From: G963663775 sp963664255
GTDB taxonomy: Bacteria; Bacillota; Clostridia; Oscillospirales; Butyricicoccaceae
Length of the DNA: 64,000 nucleotides
Direction of reading: 5' to 3'
Assembly (NCBI GenBank): GCA_963664255.1
Contig: OY760938.1
Location: 558,001 to 622,000, forward strand
Shown here: one piece after another, positions 1-10,932 of the stretch
Numbering within the stretch: position 1 is the first letter of the stretch
How the letters are laid out: each line of letters begins with the position of its first letter
The notes under the pieces: generated by a model
Seen by the model: the letters and a program-made list of their open reading frames with translations, nothing else
Told to the model about the DNA's origin: nothing
Database searches by the model: none
Made by a program: the position numbers and the translations under genes

Positions 1-25
1 ACTCTACCGACTGAGCTACAGCAGC
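1..25 (-). tRNA. partial tRNA, 5' part only
   Basis: On the minus strand this reads GCTGCTG, TA, then a standard D-arm (GCTCAGTCGGTAGAG), and is cut by the window edge before the anticodon. The acceptor and D-arm could fit tRNA-Thr, but the identity cannot be fixed without the anticodon. It is the last visible member of a tRNA run that follows the rRNA operon. Confidence 0.75.
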
Positions 26-46
26 AAATATGCAGTTTTAAAAAAA

Positions 47-123
47 TGGCGACCCGGATGGGGCTCGAACCCACGACCTCTAGCGTGACAGGCTAGCGCT
101 CTAACCGACTGAGCTACCGGGCC
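47..123 (-). tRNA. tRNA-Asp (GTC)
   Basis: The acceptor stem GGCCCGG pairs with CCGGGTC (one G-T pair). The anticodon loop carries GTC, the T-arm reads GGTTCGAGCC, and the 3' CCA is encoded. It lies 4 bp downstream of tRNA-Trp, so the two are probably cut from one transcript. Confidence 0.97.
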
Positions 124-127
124 ATAA

Positions 128-203
128 TGGCAGGGGCAGAAGGAATCGAACCCTCGGCACGCGGTTTTGGAGACCGCTGCTCTACCAGCTGAGCTATACC
201 CCT
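128..203 (-). tRNA. tRNA-Trp (CCA)
   Basis: The anticodon loop is CTCCAAA (anticodon CCA). The acceptor arms AGGGGTA and TGCCCCT pair with one G-C/T-A wobble pattern typical of tRNA-Trp, and the 3' CCA is encoded. Confidence 0.97.
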
Positions 204-283
204 TCATATCATCATCTGTATTCGAATGTAAAAAGCACTGTCACTGGCTTTTTCGATACAAGACAATCTTAATCGTTTGATTT

Positions 284-360
284 TGGTGGGCCTTCAGGGA
301 CTTGAACCCGGGACCGACCGGTTATGAGCCGGCTGCTCTAACCAACTGAGCTAAAGGCCC
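284..360 (-). tRNA. tRNA with CAT anticodon (elongator Met or Ile2)
   Basis: The acceptor GGGCCTT pairs perfectly with AAGGCCC, the anticodon loop is CTCATAA, and CCA is encoded. Sequence alone does not separate elongator tRNA-Met from the lysidine-modified tRNA-Ile2. The GGxCCTTTAGCTCAGTTGG start resembles Ile2 of other Firmicutes as much as Met. It is not the initiator: its first pair is G-C. Confidence 0.93.
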
Positions 361-381
361 ATAAACATCTTTTTGATAGAA

Positions 382-412
382 AACTTGCCGCCACGCTTTG
401 TAGCGGCAAGTT
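382..412 (-). terminator. hairpin terminator after tRNA-Asn
   Basis: A perfect 10-bp stem (AACTTGCCGC with GCGGCAAGTT) lies 6 bp past the tRNA-Asn 3' end and is followed on the minus strand by TTTTC. This suggests tRNA-Asn ends its own transcript, with the CAT tRNA read through or started separately. Confidence 0.6.
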
Positions 413-417
413 CTGTT

Positions 418-493
418 TGGCTCCTCAAGTTGGACTCGAACCAACGACCCTGCGGTTAACAGCCGCATGCTCTACCAACTGAGCTATTGAGGA
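418..493 (-). tRNA. tRNA-Asn (GTT)
   Basis: The acceptor TCCTCAA pairs with TTGAGGA, the anticodon is GTT and CCA is encoded. Its 5' end and upstream flank are duplicated 135 bp upstream (608-638). Confidence 0.97.
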
Positions 494-607
494 ATATTTA
501 GTGTTTCTTCATTTACGAAACATGTGCTCTGCACATGGCATGCTCATCTCCGGTCTAAGTGCCGCCTACGGCGGTTGACCTCCGAAACACCACTCTGCGA
601 AGTGGCG

Positions 608-628
608 TACCAACTGAGCTATTGAGGA
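608..628 (-). pseudogene. tRNA-Asn 5' remnant
   Basis: The 21 bases carry the tRNA-Asn acceptor strand and D-arm (TCCTCAATAGCTCAGTTGGTA) and then diverge into CGCCACTTCGCAGAGTGG. No anticodon arm, T-arm or CCA of tRNA-Asn follows. The match to the intact gene extends into the upstream flank (473-503 equals 608-638), so it is a partial tandem duplication, not chance similarity. Confidence 0.75.
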
Positions 629-675
629 ATATTTAGTGCTTCTTTATCCTAGAATATTTATCACCTTGAAATGTT

Positions 676-711
676 AAAGAAAAAAGAGACCGCGTATTAT
701 GCGATCTCTTT
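676..711 (-). terminator. rRNA operon terminator
   Basis: Just past the 5S gene, an 11-bp stem with one G-T pair (AAAGAGATCGC with GCGGTCTCTTT) is followed on the minus strand by TTTTTTC, a classic intrinsic terminator. Confidence 0.9.
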
Positions 712-714
712 CGT

Positions 715-830
<116 letters not shown>

Positions 831-862
831 TTTCTCTTCAATATCTCGCAAACTGCTTTGCT

Positions 863-892
863 ATGATACCATATATACAAGCACTTTGTCAA
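863..892 (-). promoter_or_regulatory. promoter in front of the 5S gene
   Basis: On the minus strand a perfect -35 TTGACA is followed by an 18-bp spacer and a -10 TATCAT, ending about 33 bases before the 5S start. It sits between tRNA-Glu and 5S, so 5S can be made independently of the main rRNA promoters. Confidence 0.75.
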
Positions 893-914
893 GTGTTTGT
901 TTCTTTTTTATTGC

Positions 915-989
915 TGGTGACCCGTAGGAGAATCGAACTCCTGTTTGCGGCGTGAGAGGCCGCCGTCTTAACCGCTTGACCAACGGGCC
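915..989 (-). tRNA. tRNA-Glu (CTC)
   Basis: The GGCCCGTTGGTCAAGCGGTT start is typical of tRNA-Glu. The anticodon stem GCGGC/GCCGC encloses CTCTCAC (anticodon CTC), and CCA is encoded. It lies between 23S and 5S. Confidence 0.97.
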
Positions 990-1024
990 GTTCCTTCGCT
1001 GCTCTTTCCTCTTTTCAAAGGAAG

Positions 1025-1100
1025 TGGTGCACCATCGGGGACTCGAACCCAGGACCCACTGATTAAGAGTCAGTTGCTCTACCATCTGAGCTAATGGTGC
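1025..1100 (-). tRNA. tRNA-Lys (CTT)
   Basis: The acceptor GCACCAT pairs with ATGGTGC. The anticodon stem ACTGA/TCAGT encloses CTCTTAA (anticodon CTT), and CCA is encoded. It lies between 23S and tRNA-Glu in the rRNA operon. Confidence 0.96.
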
Positions 1101-1101
1101 A

Positions 1102-1135
1102 CATACTTTTCTTTTCACGAAAAAAGAAAAGTATG
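1102..1135 (-). repeat. long hairpin upstream of tRNA-Lys
   Basis: A perfect 14-bp inverted repeat (CATACTTTTCTTTT with AAAAGAAAAGTATG) with a 6-base loop. A near-identical hairpin lies at 4987-5018 in the 16S-tRNA-Ala spacer. Either a processing structure or a small dispersed repeat. Confidence 0.7.
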
Positions 1136-1244
1136 CAAAAGAAAACCGAACCATTCTGCTTCTTTTGTGCTTTCTCTTTCGCTCAAGAAACCTGCTCTTG
1201 TGAAGATGCCTTCTCTTGTTCTATACTTCGTATAAAACATTCTA

Positions 1245-1268
1245 TTACACCCTCAAAACTGAACAATA
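1245..1268 (-). other. 23S processing stem, 3' arm
   Basis: On the minus strand TATTGTTCAGTTTT and its flanks are complementary over about 24 bases, with a few mismatches, to the arm at 4415-4438 on the other side of 23S. This is the expected layout of the RNase III stem that loops out pre-23S rRNA. Confidence 0.8.
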
Positions 1269-1312
1269 CTTACTCGCAAAGCTTATTTTCGAGATTCAAC
1301 CCAATATAATTA

Positions 1313-4160
<2,848 letters not shown>

Positions 4161-4414
4161 TGCAGCATTTCTGCTACTGTTTATTCTGTAAGACCTAACC
4201 ACGGTCGCGGTTAGGAATTTTCAGCTTAAATTATTGAGTAAATCTCGGTAAAAGTATATTTCTATACTTGTTTTTTTAGCTTATTGTAGTGATGTCTTGC
4301 GACATCATTTCCCAACAATTTTTGGAAAAACCATTTTATTTTTTATGCTTTATCTCTATTCAAGGTAAAGCGGAATAACAAATTAGTTTCCTCTATTGTT
4401 GCTTTTGCTTTCGT

Positions 4415-4438
4415 TATTGTTCAGTTTTCAAGGTGCAA
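4415..4438 (-). other. 23S processing stem, 5' arm
   Basis: Complementary to the arm at 1245-1268. Directly on its 23S-distal side is a further local hairpin (4433-4470, arms GGTGCAAAATTTTC and GAAAATTTTGTGCC). Confidence 0.8.
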
Positions 4439-4635
4439 AATTTTCATGCCATAGGCGAAAATTTTGTGCCGGTGTTGGATTTCTTCGTGAAATCCAACCA
4501 AGGTGCAAGCATCGAGAAGTTCCTTCGAGATGCTTTTCCCTTCGGCTCTCGCCGTAGTATGAATGGTGGGTTTGAAGATACTTTCGTATCTCTCTCCCTG
4601 TAAAGCTTATACTCGCTATCGCTCGTTTAAGCTTT

Positions 4636-4712
4636 TGGTGGGCTTGAGAGGACTCGAACCTCCGACCTCACGCTTATCAGGCGTGTGCTCTAACCACCTG
4701 AGCTACAAGCCC
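4636..4712 (-). tRNA. tRNA-Ile (GAT)
   Basis: The acceptor GGGCTTG pairs with CAAGCCC, the anticodon is GAT and CCA is encoded. It is placed in the 16S-23S spacer as in most bacteria. Confidence 0.98.
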
Positions 4713-4783
4713 ATGTTAGTTTCGGCGCGGTTTTCCGTTCTTCGCTTCCTTCCGCCCCTTTGTGCGCAATCTTTTACGATTGC

Positions 4784-4859
4784 TGGTGGAGATGAGGAGA
4801 ATCGAACTCCTGACCCCCTGCTTGCAAGGCAGGTGCTCTCCCAGCTGAGCTACACCCCC
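4784..4859 (-). tRNA. tRNA-Ala (TGC)
   Basis: The GGGGGTGTAGCTCAGCTGGG start and anticodon TGC identify tRNA-Ala. The acceptor stem has two G-T pairs and CCA is encoded. It precedes tRNA-Ile in the 16S-23S spacer. Confidence 0.98.
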
Positions 4860-4986
4860 GTGGTTCACACAGGATCGGAAACTTAGCGTTTCTTCTCATT
4901 TCCGTTTTGAAGGTACAGTTTTTGAGGTAACCTATCTCTTCCGCTCAGAATTTTCGTTCTTTGCTGCATCGTTAGGTTTTCTTTTG

Positions 4987-5018
4987 CTTACTTTCCTTTT
5001 TCCCAAAAGAAAAGTAAG
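4987..5018 (-). repeat. second copy of the tRNA-flanking hairpin
   Basis: The 14-base arms (CTTACTTTCCTTTT, AAAAGAAAAGTAAG) pair with one mismatch. They closely match the hairpin at 1102-1135. It sits between the 16S processing arm and tRNA-Ala. Confidence 0.65.
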
Positions 5019-5019
5019 T

Positions 5020-5043
5020 TGCACCCTCTAAATTGAACAATGT
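5020..5043 (-). other. 16S processing stem, 3' arm
   Basis: 24 bases complementary at 22 positions to the leader arm at 6797-6820, so the two can pair and loop out the 16S precursor for RNase III. The same core (TTGTTCA plus a GGTGCA edge) is used for the 23S stem. Confidence 0.85.
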
Positions 5044-5109
5044 ATGCTTTCAGTTTACCTGAACTCTGTTGACCTAGGATACGTAAGAACTATTTCATCT
5101 TACAGGTCT

Positions 5110-6648
<1,539 letters not shown>

Positions 6649-6796
6649 TTGTATTAAATCAGCCGAAGCTGTTCTAATCGACTTTTAAAGTCTGACGTGT
6701 TGACGATTTGTTTTTAGCGGATTTTCGTCTTCCGCTTTGAATCTTTGAGTAAACTCAAAGAATTTCAGGGTTCATAAATGGTATGCTTTAAGCTTT

Positions 6797-6820
6797 ACAT
6801 TGTTCAATTTACAAGGTGCA
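6797..6820 (-). other. 16S processing stem, 5' arm
   Basis: Leader arm complementary to 5020-5043 (22 of 24). A perfect 13-bp local hairpin (GGTGCAAAATTTC with GAAATTTTGCACC) partly overlaps it at about 6815-6852 and may compete with long-range pairing. Confidence 0.8.
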
Positions 6821-6998
6821 AAATTTCTTTGCTTTCAGCGAAATTTTGCACCGCGTGTCGATTTTCTTTCCGAAAACCAACCAAAGTGCTTTCCTCTGAA
6901 AGCTTTTCGCAGCATCCAGTGAATTTCACCAAACACCACTTGCCACAACCCGATTTGCTTTTACGTTTTTCGCAATCGCATCGGAGTAGCTTAATTAC

Positions 6999-7027
6999 TA
7001 TATCATGCAAACCCACATTTGTCAACA
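6999..7027 (-). promoter_or_regulatory. rRNA promoter P2 (gene-proximal)
   Basis: On the minus strand: TTGACA, exactly 17 bp, TATAGT. The following AATTAAGCT is shared with P1, so the two promoters look like a duplication. The ~340-base leader to 16S holds the processing arm and hairpin but no gene. Confidence 0.92.
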
Positions 7028-7091
7028 ACTTTTTCAGTTTTTGAAAATCATTATTTGCATGGTGCCAATCCCTTTCGGAAGCAGCTTAATT

Positions 7092-7120
7092 AGAATACTA
7101 CACCCCACGCCTTTTGTCAA
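7092..7120 (-). promoter_or_regulatory. rRNA promoter P1 (distal)
   Basis: On the minus strand: TTGACA, 17 bp, TATTCT, then AATTAAGCT as in P2. Tandem strong promoters 93 bp apart are typical of rRNA operons. Confidence 0.9.
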
Positions 7121-7206
7121 CAGCTTTTTTGATTTTTTTCGACACAAATCTTCTGCTCTGCAAATCCAACCCTATACCTTCTTTTCCTTCCATACTAAAA
7201 ACAACC

Positions 7207-7245
7207 AAAAGCCACCCGCTTTCTTAGAGAAGACAGATGGCTTTT
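7207..7245 (-). terminator. terminator after the peroxidase gene
   Basis: A perfect 8-bp stem (AAAAGCCA with TGGCTTTT) lies 45 bp past the stop, followed on the minus strand by a T-rich tail (GGTTGTTTTT). It separates this gene from the rRNA promoters. Confidence 0.7.
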
Positions 7246-7289
7246 GACCAATGAGAGGTATCTATTTATAAATATGTACGTAAAAACGA

Positions 7290-7835
7290 TTACAGCAACT
7301 CTGCAATAACTTCCCGAAGCTCTGCCGGTTCTGTGGTCGATTCAAAGCGTCCAACCACTTCCCCGTTGCGATTCACAAGGAACTTTGTGAAATTCCACTT
7401 AATATCCGGCTCATTCTCAAAATTCGGATTAGTTTTGGAGAGCATATCGGTCAGCACTGGTGTCAATGCATTTGATGCGTCAAACCCTGCAAAGCCTTTC
7501 TGCTGCACAAGATATTGATAAAGCGGTGTCGCATGTTCTCCATTCACGTCAATTTTCGCAAACTGCGGAAATGTAATACCAAACCTTCCTGTGCAAAAAG
7601 TGTGAATTTCTTCGTCAGTGCCAGGTGCTTGGTCTGCAAACTGGTTGCAGGGAAAATCAAGAATTTCCAGGCCCTTTTCAGCATATTTGTTATACAAGTC
7701 CTGCAACCCAGCATATTGGGGGGTAAATCCACATCCTGTTGCAGTGTTAACAATCAACAGAACTTTATCTCGGTAGTCCGATAAAATTTTTTCTGTGCCA
7801 TTTTGTGTAGTTGCGTGAAAATTATAAATTGACAT
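7290..7835 (-). CDS. glutathione peroxidase-family thiol peroxidase
   Basis: 181 residues, the usual length for bacterial GPx-like peroxidases. The catalytic motif NTATGCGFTPQY near residue 35 has Cys where animal enzymes have selenocysteine. The LDFPCNQF motif follows, and KWNFTKFLV supplies the conserved Trp-Asn. It reduces hydroperoxides in the cytosol, probably with thioredoxin as donor rather than glutathione. The start is the second ATG because GAGGTG lies 8 bp upstream; the first ATG would place that site inside the gene. It has its own promoter (7904-7932) and a perfect palindrome between promoter and start. First gene of an oxygen-defence cluster. Confidence 0.93.
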   Translation of the reverse strand: MSIYNFHATTQNGTEKILSDYRDKVLLIVNTATGCGFTPQYAGLQDLYNKYAEKGLEILDFPCNQFADQAPGTDEEIHTFCTGRFGITFPQFAKIDVNGEHATPLYQYLVQQKGFAGFDASNALTPVLTDMLSKTNPNFENEPDIKWNFTKFLVNRNGEVVGRFESTTEPAELREVIAELL

Positions 7836-7861
7836 TTTAAGCACCTCTTTTTTCATTTTTA

Positions 7862-7888
7862 ATTTTGTAAAATTAAATTTTACAAAAT
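7862..7888. promoter_or_regulatory. perfect palindrome, probable operator of the peroxidase gene
   Basis: Two 13-base arms (ATTTTGTAAAATT and its complement) around a single A. It lies just downstream of the -10 box, where a bound repressor would block transcription. The TGTAAAATT/AATTTTACA core resembles MarR/OhrR-type operators, which respond to peroxides. The regulator is not identified. Confidence 0.7.
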
Positions 7889-7903
7889 ATAATTTCTGTA
7901 ATT

Positions 7904-7932
7904 ATATTAACACACTAATTACTGTTTGTCAA
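7904..7932 (-). promoter_or_regulatory. promoter of the peroxidase gene
   Basis: On the minus strand: TTGACA, 17 bp, TAATAT. Transcription would start near 7898, just before the palindrome at 7862-7888. Confidence 0.85.
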
Positions 7933-7989
7933 TCTATACCTAATCAATAAGTGCCGCGTTTTTTTATGATAATAGTATAAGAAAAAAGA

Positions 7990-8037
7990 TAGACCGCCAA
8001 CGGCGGCATTTGATACCGATTTCCGTTTAGCGGTCTA
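7990..8037. repeat. imperfect inverted repeat next to the dispersed element
   Basis: Arms TAGACCGC-CAACGG and CCGTTTAGCGGTCTA pair over about 14 bp, with an inner CCGCC-aac-GGCGG hairpin. It abuts the left end of the 8038-8239 element and may be part of a composite insertion. No gene is seen between 7933 and 8522 apart from this repeat and the element. The 8240-8522 stretch shows nothing recognisable. Confidence 0.5.
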
Positions 8038-8239
8038 AGAACCTGCATTCATAACGGCGAGTAGGTGGAATAGGCATATCTTTTTCGCTATGCGGCGTTA
8101 AAACTCGTTGTAATGCACCAAGTCCCCCAGGGGATTTTCTCGCACTGGCGTGCTCACCTTGTATTTCTGCGTCATTTTACCTTGTCTAGCAAAAAATCTA
8201 TACCTACTGCACCCACTCTCGTTTATGAATACAGCTTCT
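8038..8239 (-). mobile_element. MITE-like dispersed repeat, copy 1
   Basis: A 202-bp element with terminal inverted repeats (left AGAACCTGCATTCATAA, right TTATGAATACAGCTTCT as read on the plus strand). Its reverse complement matches the copy at 9005-9207 at roughly four bases in five over the full length. No transposase is encoded. Short open frames inside (containing STPVRENPLG) are by-products of the repeat. It is inserted between the peroxidase gene and the first bacteriohemerythrin. Confidence 0.8.
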
Positions 8240-8522
8240 AACAAATAATGATTGAAACTAAACACATTCCTGCCACCGCATTGCATGAAATTGGCGGTTC
8301 AACTGTCTATCTCACAACATTGTGCATATATTTACAAAAAAATCTAGATCAGTCCTATTCTGCAACCATCGGATGTGCGTATTAATTAAGTTATCACACC
8401 AATACTTCATTATGTGAAATCGGGACATTTTTTGCACATAATGCGTAATACTTGCCGATAGGGGGAGGGCATCCTGCAACGGCGCATCCTTCGCATGGCA
8501 GAGGGTGCTTTTTATCTATTTT

Positions 8523-8924
8523 TCAATTCGCACGAATATGCGCTGCAACCTTTTTATCCTGCTGCTTGATATGGCGAATGAGCCACCCTGCAATGGTCTT
8601 ATTCACCTTGCCCACCATCGCAACCGTCGGACCTTCCGTATTTAATTGTGCCACCATTTCATGTACAACCTTTTTAAAATCCTCATGTTCTTTTTTGTGA
8701 TTTTGATAATCTGGATATTTACTTGCCAGCTGCAATTTTTCTTCATCTGCAAAATGTTTTGCTGTATAGCTATATAAAAAATCTGCCGTTTGCTTTAATG
8801 CCTCTCTGCCTTTGCCACTTGCGCAAGCATCCAAAAGATTATTGACTGCTATAATCAGTTCCTTATGCTGTGTATCTATTGCGGTATTTCCAGTTTCTAA
8901 ATCTGCACTCCATGCATATGCCAT
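8523..8924 (-). CDS. bacteriohemerythrin
   Basis: 133 residues, a single hemerythrin domain. The diiron ligands are visible: His in DTQHKEL (about 20), HFADEE (His and Glu, about 57-61), the two His of NHKKEHEDF (about 76-80), and RHIKQQD (His and Asp, near 115-120). It binds O2 reversibly in the cytosol and may deliver, store or sense it in an anaerobe. AAGGAG lies 10 bp before the ATG. A TTTGTG direct repeat lies just upstream (8942-8960). Its paralogue at 9207-9614 is similar along its whole length, so the pair is a tandem duplication now split by an inserted repeat. Confidence 0.95.
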   Translation of the reverse strand: MAYAWSADLETGNTAIDTQHKELIIAVNNLLDACASGKGREALKQTADFLYSYTAKHFADEEKLQLASKYPDYQNHKKEHEDFKKVVHEMVAQLNTEGPTVAMVGKVNKTIAGWLIRHIKQQDKKVAAHIRAN

Positions 8925-8941
8925 CTTGTTTGCTCCTTATC

Positions 8942-8960
8942 ATTTCACAAATTACACAAA
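8942..8960 (-). promoter_or_regulatory. TTTGTG direct-repeat motif before bacteriohemerythrin
   Basis: On the minus strand TTTGTGTAATTTGTGAAAT: two TTTGTG half sites 10 bp apart, one helical turn. A 17-of-19 match occurs at 22027-22045 upstream of the small Cys protein. It may bind a shared regulator; none is identified. Confidence 0.4.
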
Positions 8961-9004
8961 AAGAATACCCCAACTTCAACATTGAGGCATCTCTTTCTTA
9001 TTTT

Positions 9005-9207
9005 AGATATTATATTCATAAACGAGAATGGGAAAAACGGGTATAGATTTTTTGCTAGGAAAGGCAAAACGACGCAGGAACATAAGGTGAGTACCCCAGT
9101 GCGAGAAAACCCCCTAGGAGGGCTTGGTGTATTTCAAGGAGTTTTAACGCCACATAGAGGAAAAGATATGCCTGTTTCGCCTATTTGCCGTTATGAATAC
9201 AACTTCT
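9005..9207 (+). mobile_element. MITE-like dispersed repeat, copy 2
   Basis: A 203-bp copy in the opposite orientation to copy 1, so the two form large inverted repeats around the first bacteriohemerythrin gene. The left end has drifted (AGATATTATATTCATAA) while the right end keeps TTATGAATACAACTTCT. Its right end meets the last codons of the second bacteriohemerythrin, whose TAA stop lies at the junction. Confidence 0.8.
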
Positions 9208-9614
9208 TATTTGCCAACAGAACGAACGTGTGCTGCAACCTTCACATCTTCTTTTTTAATGTGGTTAATCAGCCATCCTGCAATGCTTCTGTTTACCTTG
9301 CCAACCAAGGCAACATTCGGTCCATTTGCTTCCAATTCTTCCATAATATCATGCACATCTTTTTTGAACTGCTCATGATATGCTTTGTGGTTCTTATAAT
9401 CCGGATATTTGCTTGCCAGCTGCAGCTTTTCTTCGTCTGCAAAATGCTTCGAAGTATAGTCATATAAGAATGTAGCGGTTTTGTGCAGTGCATCTCTGCC
9501 CTTACCAGTGGAGCAAGCATCCAGCAAATCGTTGATTGCTTGAATAAGCTGCTTATGCTGTGTATCAATCATTGTATTTCCCGTTTCGAGGGAAGCCGTA
9601 AAAGTATAAGCCAT
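9207..9614 (-). CDS. bacteriohemerythrin (second copy)
   Basis: 135 residues, closely similar to the neighbour at 8523-8924 with the same ligand pattern (DTQHKQL, HFADEEK, NHKAYHEQF, NHIKKED). The C-terminus reads AHVRSVGK and then stops exactly where the repeat begins, whereas the sister ends AHIRAN, so the insertion may have reset the tail. AGAAGG lies before the ATG. It follows a hairpin terminator after the reverse rubrerythrin, so it may be expressed separately or by read-through. Confidence 0.95.
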   Translation of the reverse strand: MAYTFTASLETGNTMIDTQHKQLIQAINDLLDACSTGKGRDALHKTATFLYDYTSKHFADEEKLQLASKYPDYKNHKAYHEQFKKDVHDIMEELEANGPNVALVGKVNRSIAGWLINHIKKEDVKVAAHVRSVGK

Positions 9615-9631
9615 AATTCCTACCTTCTCTT

Positions 9632-9660
9632 AAAAGGGTGACATGAAACACATGTCACCC
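9632..9660 (-). terminator. bidirectional hairpin after reverse rubrerythrin
   Basis: A perfect 10-bp stem (GGGTGACATG with CATGTCACCC) with a 5-base loop. It is followed by TTTT on the minus strand and has an even longer T-run on the plus strand. It sits 22 bp past the rubrerythrin stop. Confidence 0.75.
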
Positions 9661-9682
9661 CATTTTTTTGTATCCGCGTGAT

Positions 9683-10228
9683 TTAGAAATATCTCTTCAG
9701 CAAGCCTTCAAAGCCCTGTCCGTGACGTGCTTCATCCTTGCACATTTCATGTACGGTGTCATGGATTGCATCTAGATTCAGCTTCTTTGCCAGCGTTGCT
9801 AATTCCTTCTTGCCTGCGCATGCGCCATTTTCTGCTGCAACACGCATCTCCAGATTCTTCTTAGTAGAAGCGGTTACAACTTCGCCCAACAGTTCTGCAA
9901 ATCTGGAAGCGTGGTCTGCTTCTTCCAATGCAGCCTGATGATAGAATGCACCAATTTCCGGATAACCTTCACGAATTGCTTGACGGCTCATTGCCAGATA
10001 CATGCCAACTTCTGTGCATTCGCCTTCAAAGTTTGCACGAAGACCCTTGATTACTTCTTCATCAACGCCCTGTGCAATGCCTACGCGATGCTCATCTGCC
10101 CAAGCCATGCCTTCGCTTTCCACCTGTTCCTTGAACTTGTCAGCCGGAGCGTGGCAAATAGGACATTCTGCAGGAGCAGCGTCACCTTCGTGTACATAAC
10201 CGCAAACGGTACAAATAAACTTTTTCAT
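9683..10228 (-). CDS. reverse rubrerythrin (NADH-linked peroxide/O2 reductase component)
   Basis: 181 residues. The N-terminus is a rubredoxin-like zinc/iron site (CTVCGY near residue 6 and CPICHAP near 22), followed by a ferritin-like diiron domain (FEGECTEVGMYL, EEADHASRFAEL, DEARHGQGFEGL). The rubredoxin-first order is that of the reverse rubrerythrins of clostridia, which reduce H2O2 and O2 with electrons passed from NADH through a rubredoxin reductase. AAGGAGG lies before the ATG. It lies 41 bp downstream of the Rrf2 gene on the same strand, so the pair is probably one operon. Confidence 0.95.
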   Translation of the reverse strand: MKKFICTVCGYVHEGDAAPAECPICHAPADKFKEQVESEGMAWADEHRVGIAQGVDEEVIKGLRANFEGECTEVGMYLAMSRQAIREGYPEIGAFYHQAALEEADHASRFAELLGEVVTASTKKNLEMRVAAENGACAGKKELATLAKKLNLDAIHDTVHEMCKDEARHGQGFEGLLKRYF

Positions 10229-10269
10229 AATGAATAGCCTCCTTAAAATAAATAGATAAAAATAAATTT

Positions 10270-10668
10270 TCAGATAAACTGGCTTAACATTACAGAATGC
10301 AATTCTTTGCGCAGAATCTCATTCACCGAAGCAAAGACCTGCTGAAAACAACAGCATTGGTCATGATTTTGATGCCCACAATCAAATTCATTGCTCAAAC
10401 AATAATTGATTGCAATCGGACCATCAATGATTTCTATGATATCCCCCAAACTGATTTCCGCAGCGGACATTTTCAAGATGTATCCACCATTCACACCTTT
10501 AAAGGACTGCACCATATCTGCCAAAATCAATTTGCGCAGTATTTTGAGTACAAATCGTGGTGTTACATCGGTCTGCTCCGAAATTTGGCGGGCACTCAGC
10601 TTGCTTTTTGCAGCTGCCAAGCTGTACATCATACGAATCGCATAGTCAGCTTCGCGTGTGATTCTCAT
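10270..10668 (-). CDS. Rrf2-family transcriptional regulator
   Basis: 132 residues. An N-terminal winged helix (MRITREADYAIRMMYSLA, then the recognition segment DVTPRFVLKILRKL) is followed by a Cys-rich stretch near residues 92-106 (C, C, then CCC), matching the cluster-binding region of IscR/NsrR-type proteins. It probably senses iron-sulfur status, O2 or NO and controls the downstream reverse rubrerythrin. Its own promoter overlaps a GAATGT-n11-ACATTC dyad, consistent with autoregulation. GGAGGTG lies 6 bp before the ATG. Confidence 0.9.
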   Translation of the reverse strand: MRITREADYAIRMMYSLAAAKSKLSARQISEQTDVTPRFVLKILRKLILADMVQSFKGVNGGYILKMSAAEISLGDIIEIIDGPIAINYCLSNEFDCGHQNHDQCCCFQQVFASVNEILRKELHSVMLSQFI

Positions 10669-10697
10669 GGAGCACCTCCATTTCTGAATGTGTTTTT

Positions 10698-10726
10698 AGT
10701 ATACATTCCTATTTTCAATCTGTCAA
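10698..10726 (-). promoter_or_regulatory. promoter of the Rrf2-rubrerythrin operon
   Basis: On the minus strand: TTGACA, 17 bp, TATACT. A GAATGT ... ACATTC inverted repeat spans the -10 region and is a candidate binding site for the Rrf2 protein. Confidence 0.88.
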
Positions 10727-10857
10727 GAGGATTTGGATGAAAAAACAAAATTTATGAAAAAATGATGGATACATGACAATTACAAGGGCATGCTCGCTGT
10801 GCAGGTGCAAATCTTGCGACCACACACAGAAAAAACAGCAAAACCCTAGCTTTTCTA

Positions 10858-10887
10858 TTGTGTTGTGTTTATGCCCTGTGCTATACT
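10858..10887 (+). promoter_or_regulatory. promoter of the M24 peptidase gene
   Basis: TTGTGT, 18 bp, TATACT, about 45 bases before the start codon. The -35 is weak. Confidence 0.6.
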
Positions 10888-10932
10888 GTAAGCGTCATTT
10901 TATCATCCGATTTACAAGGAGTAACCAACTAC

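Noticed and set aside
7036..7247. Protein-coding gene in the rRNA upstream region
   Set aside because: The frame overlaps the P1 promoter and a terminator and has no ribosome-binding site.
8098..8286. Small protein containing KVSTPVRENPLG, and a similar 161-codon frame at 8982-9467
   Set aside because: Both are read from copies of the same dispersed repeat. The frame is not preserved between copies beyond what DNA similarity explains, and the longer one runs antisense into a hemerythrin gene.
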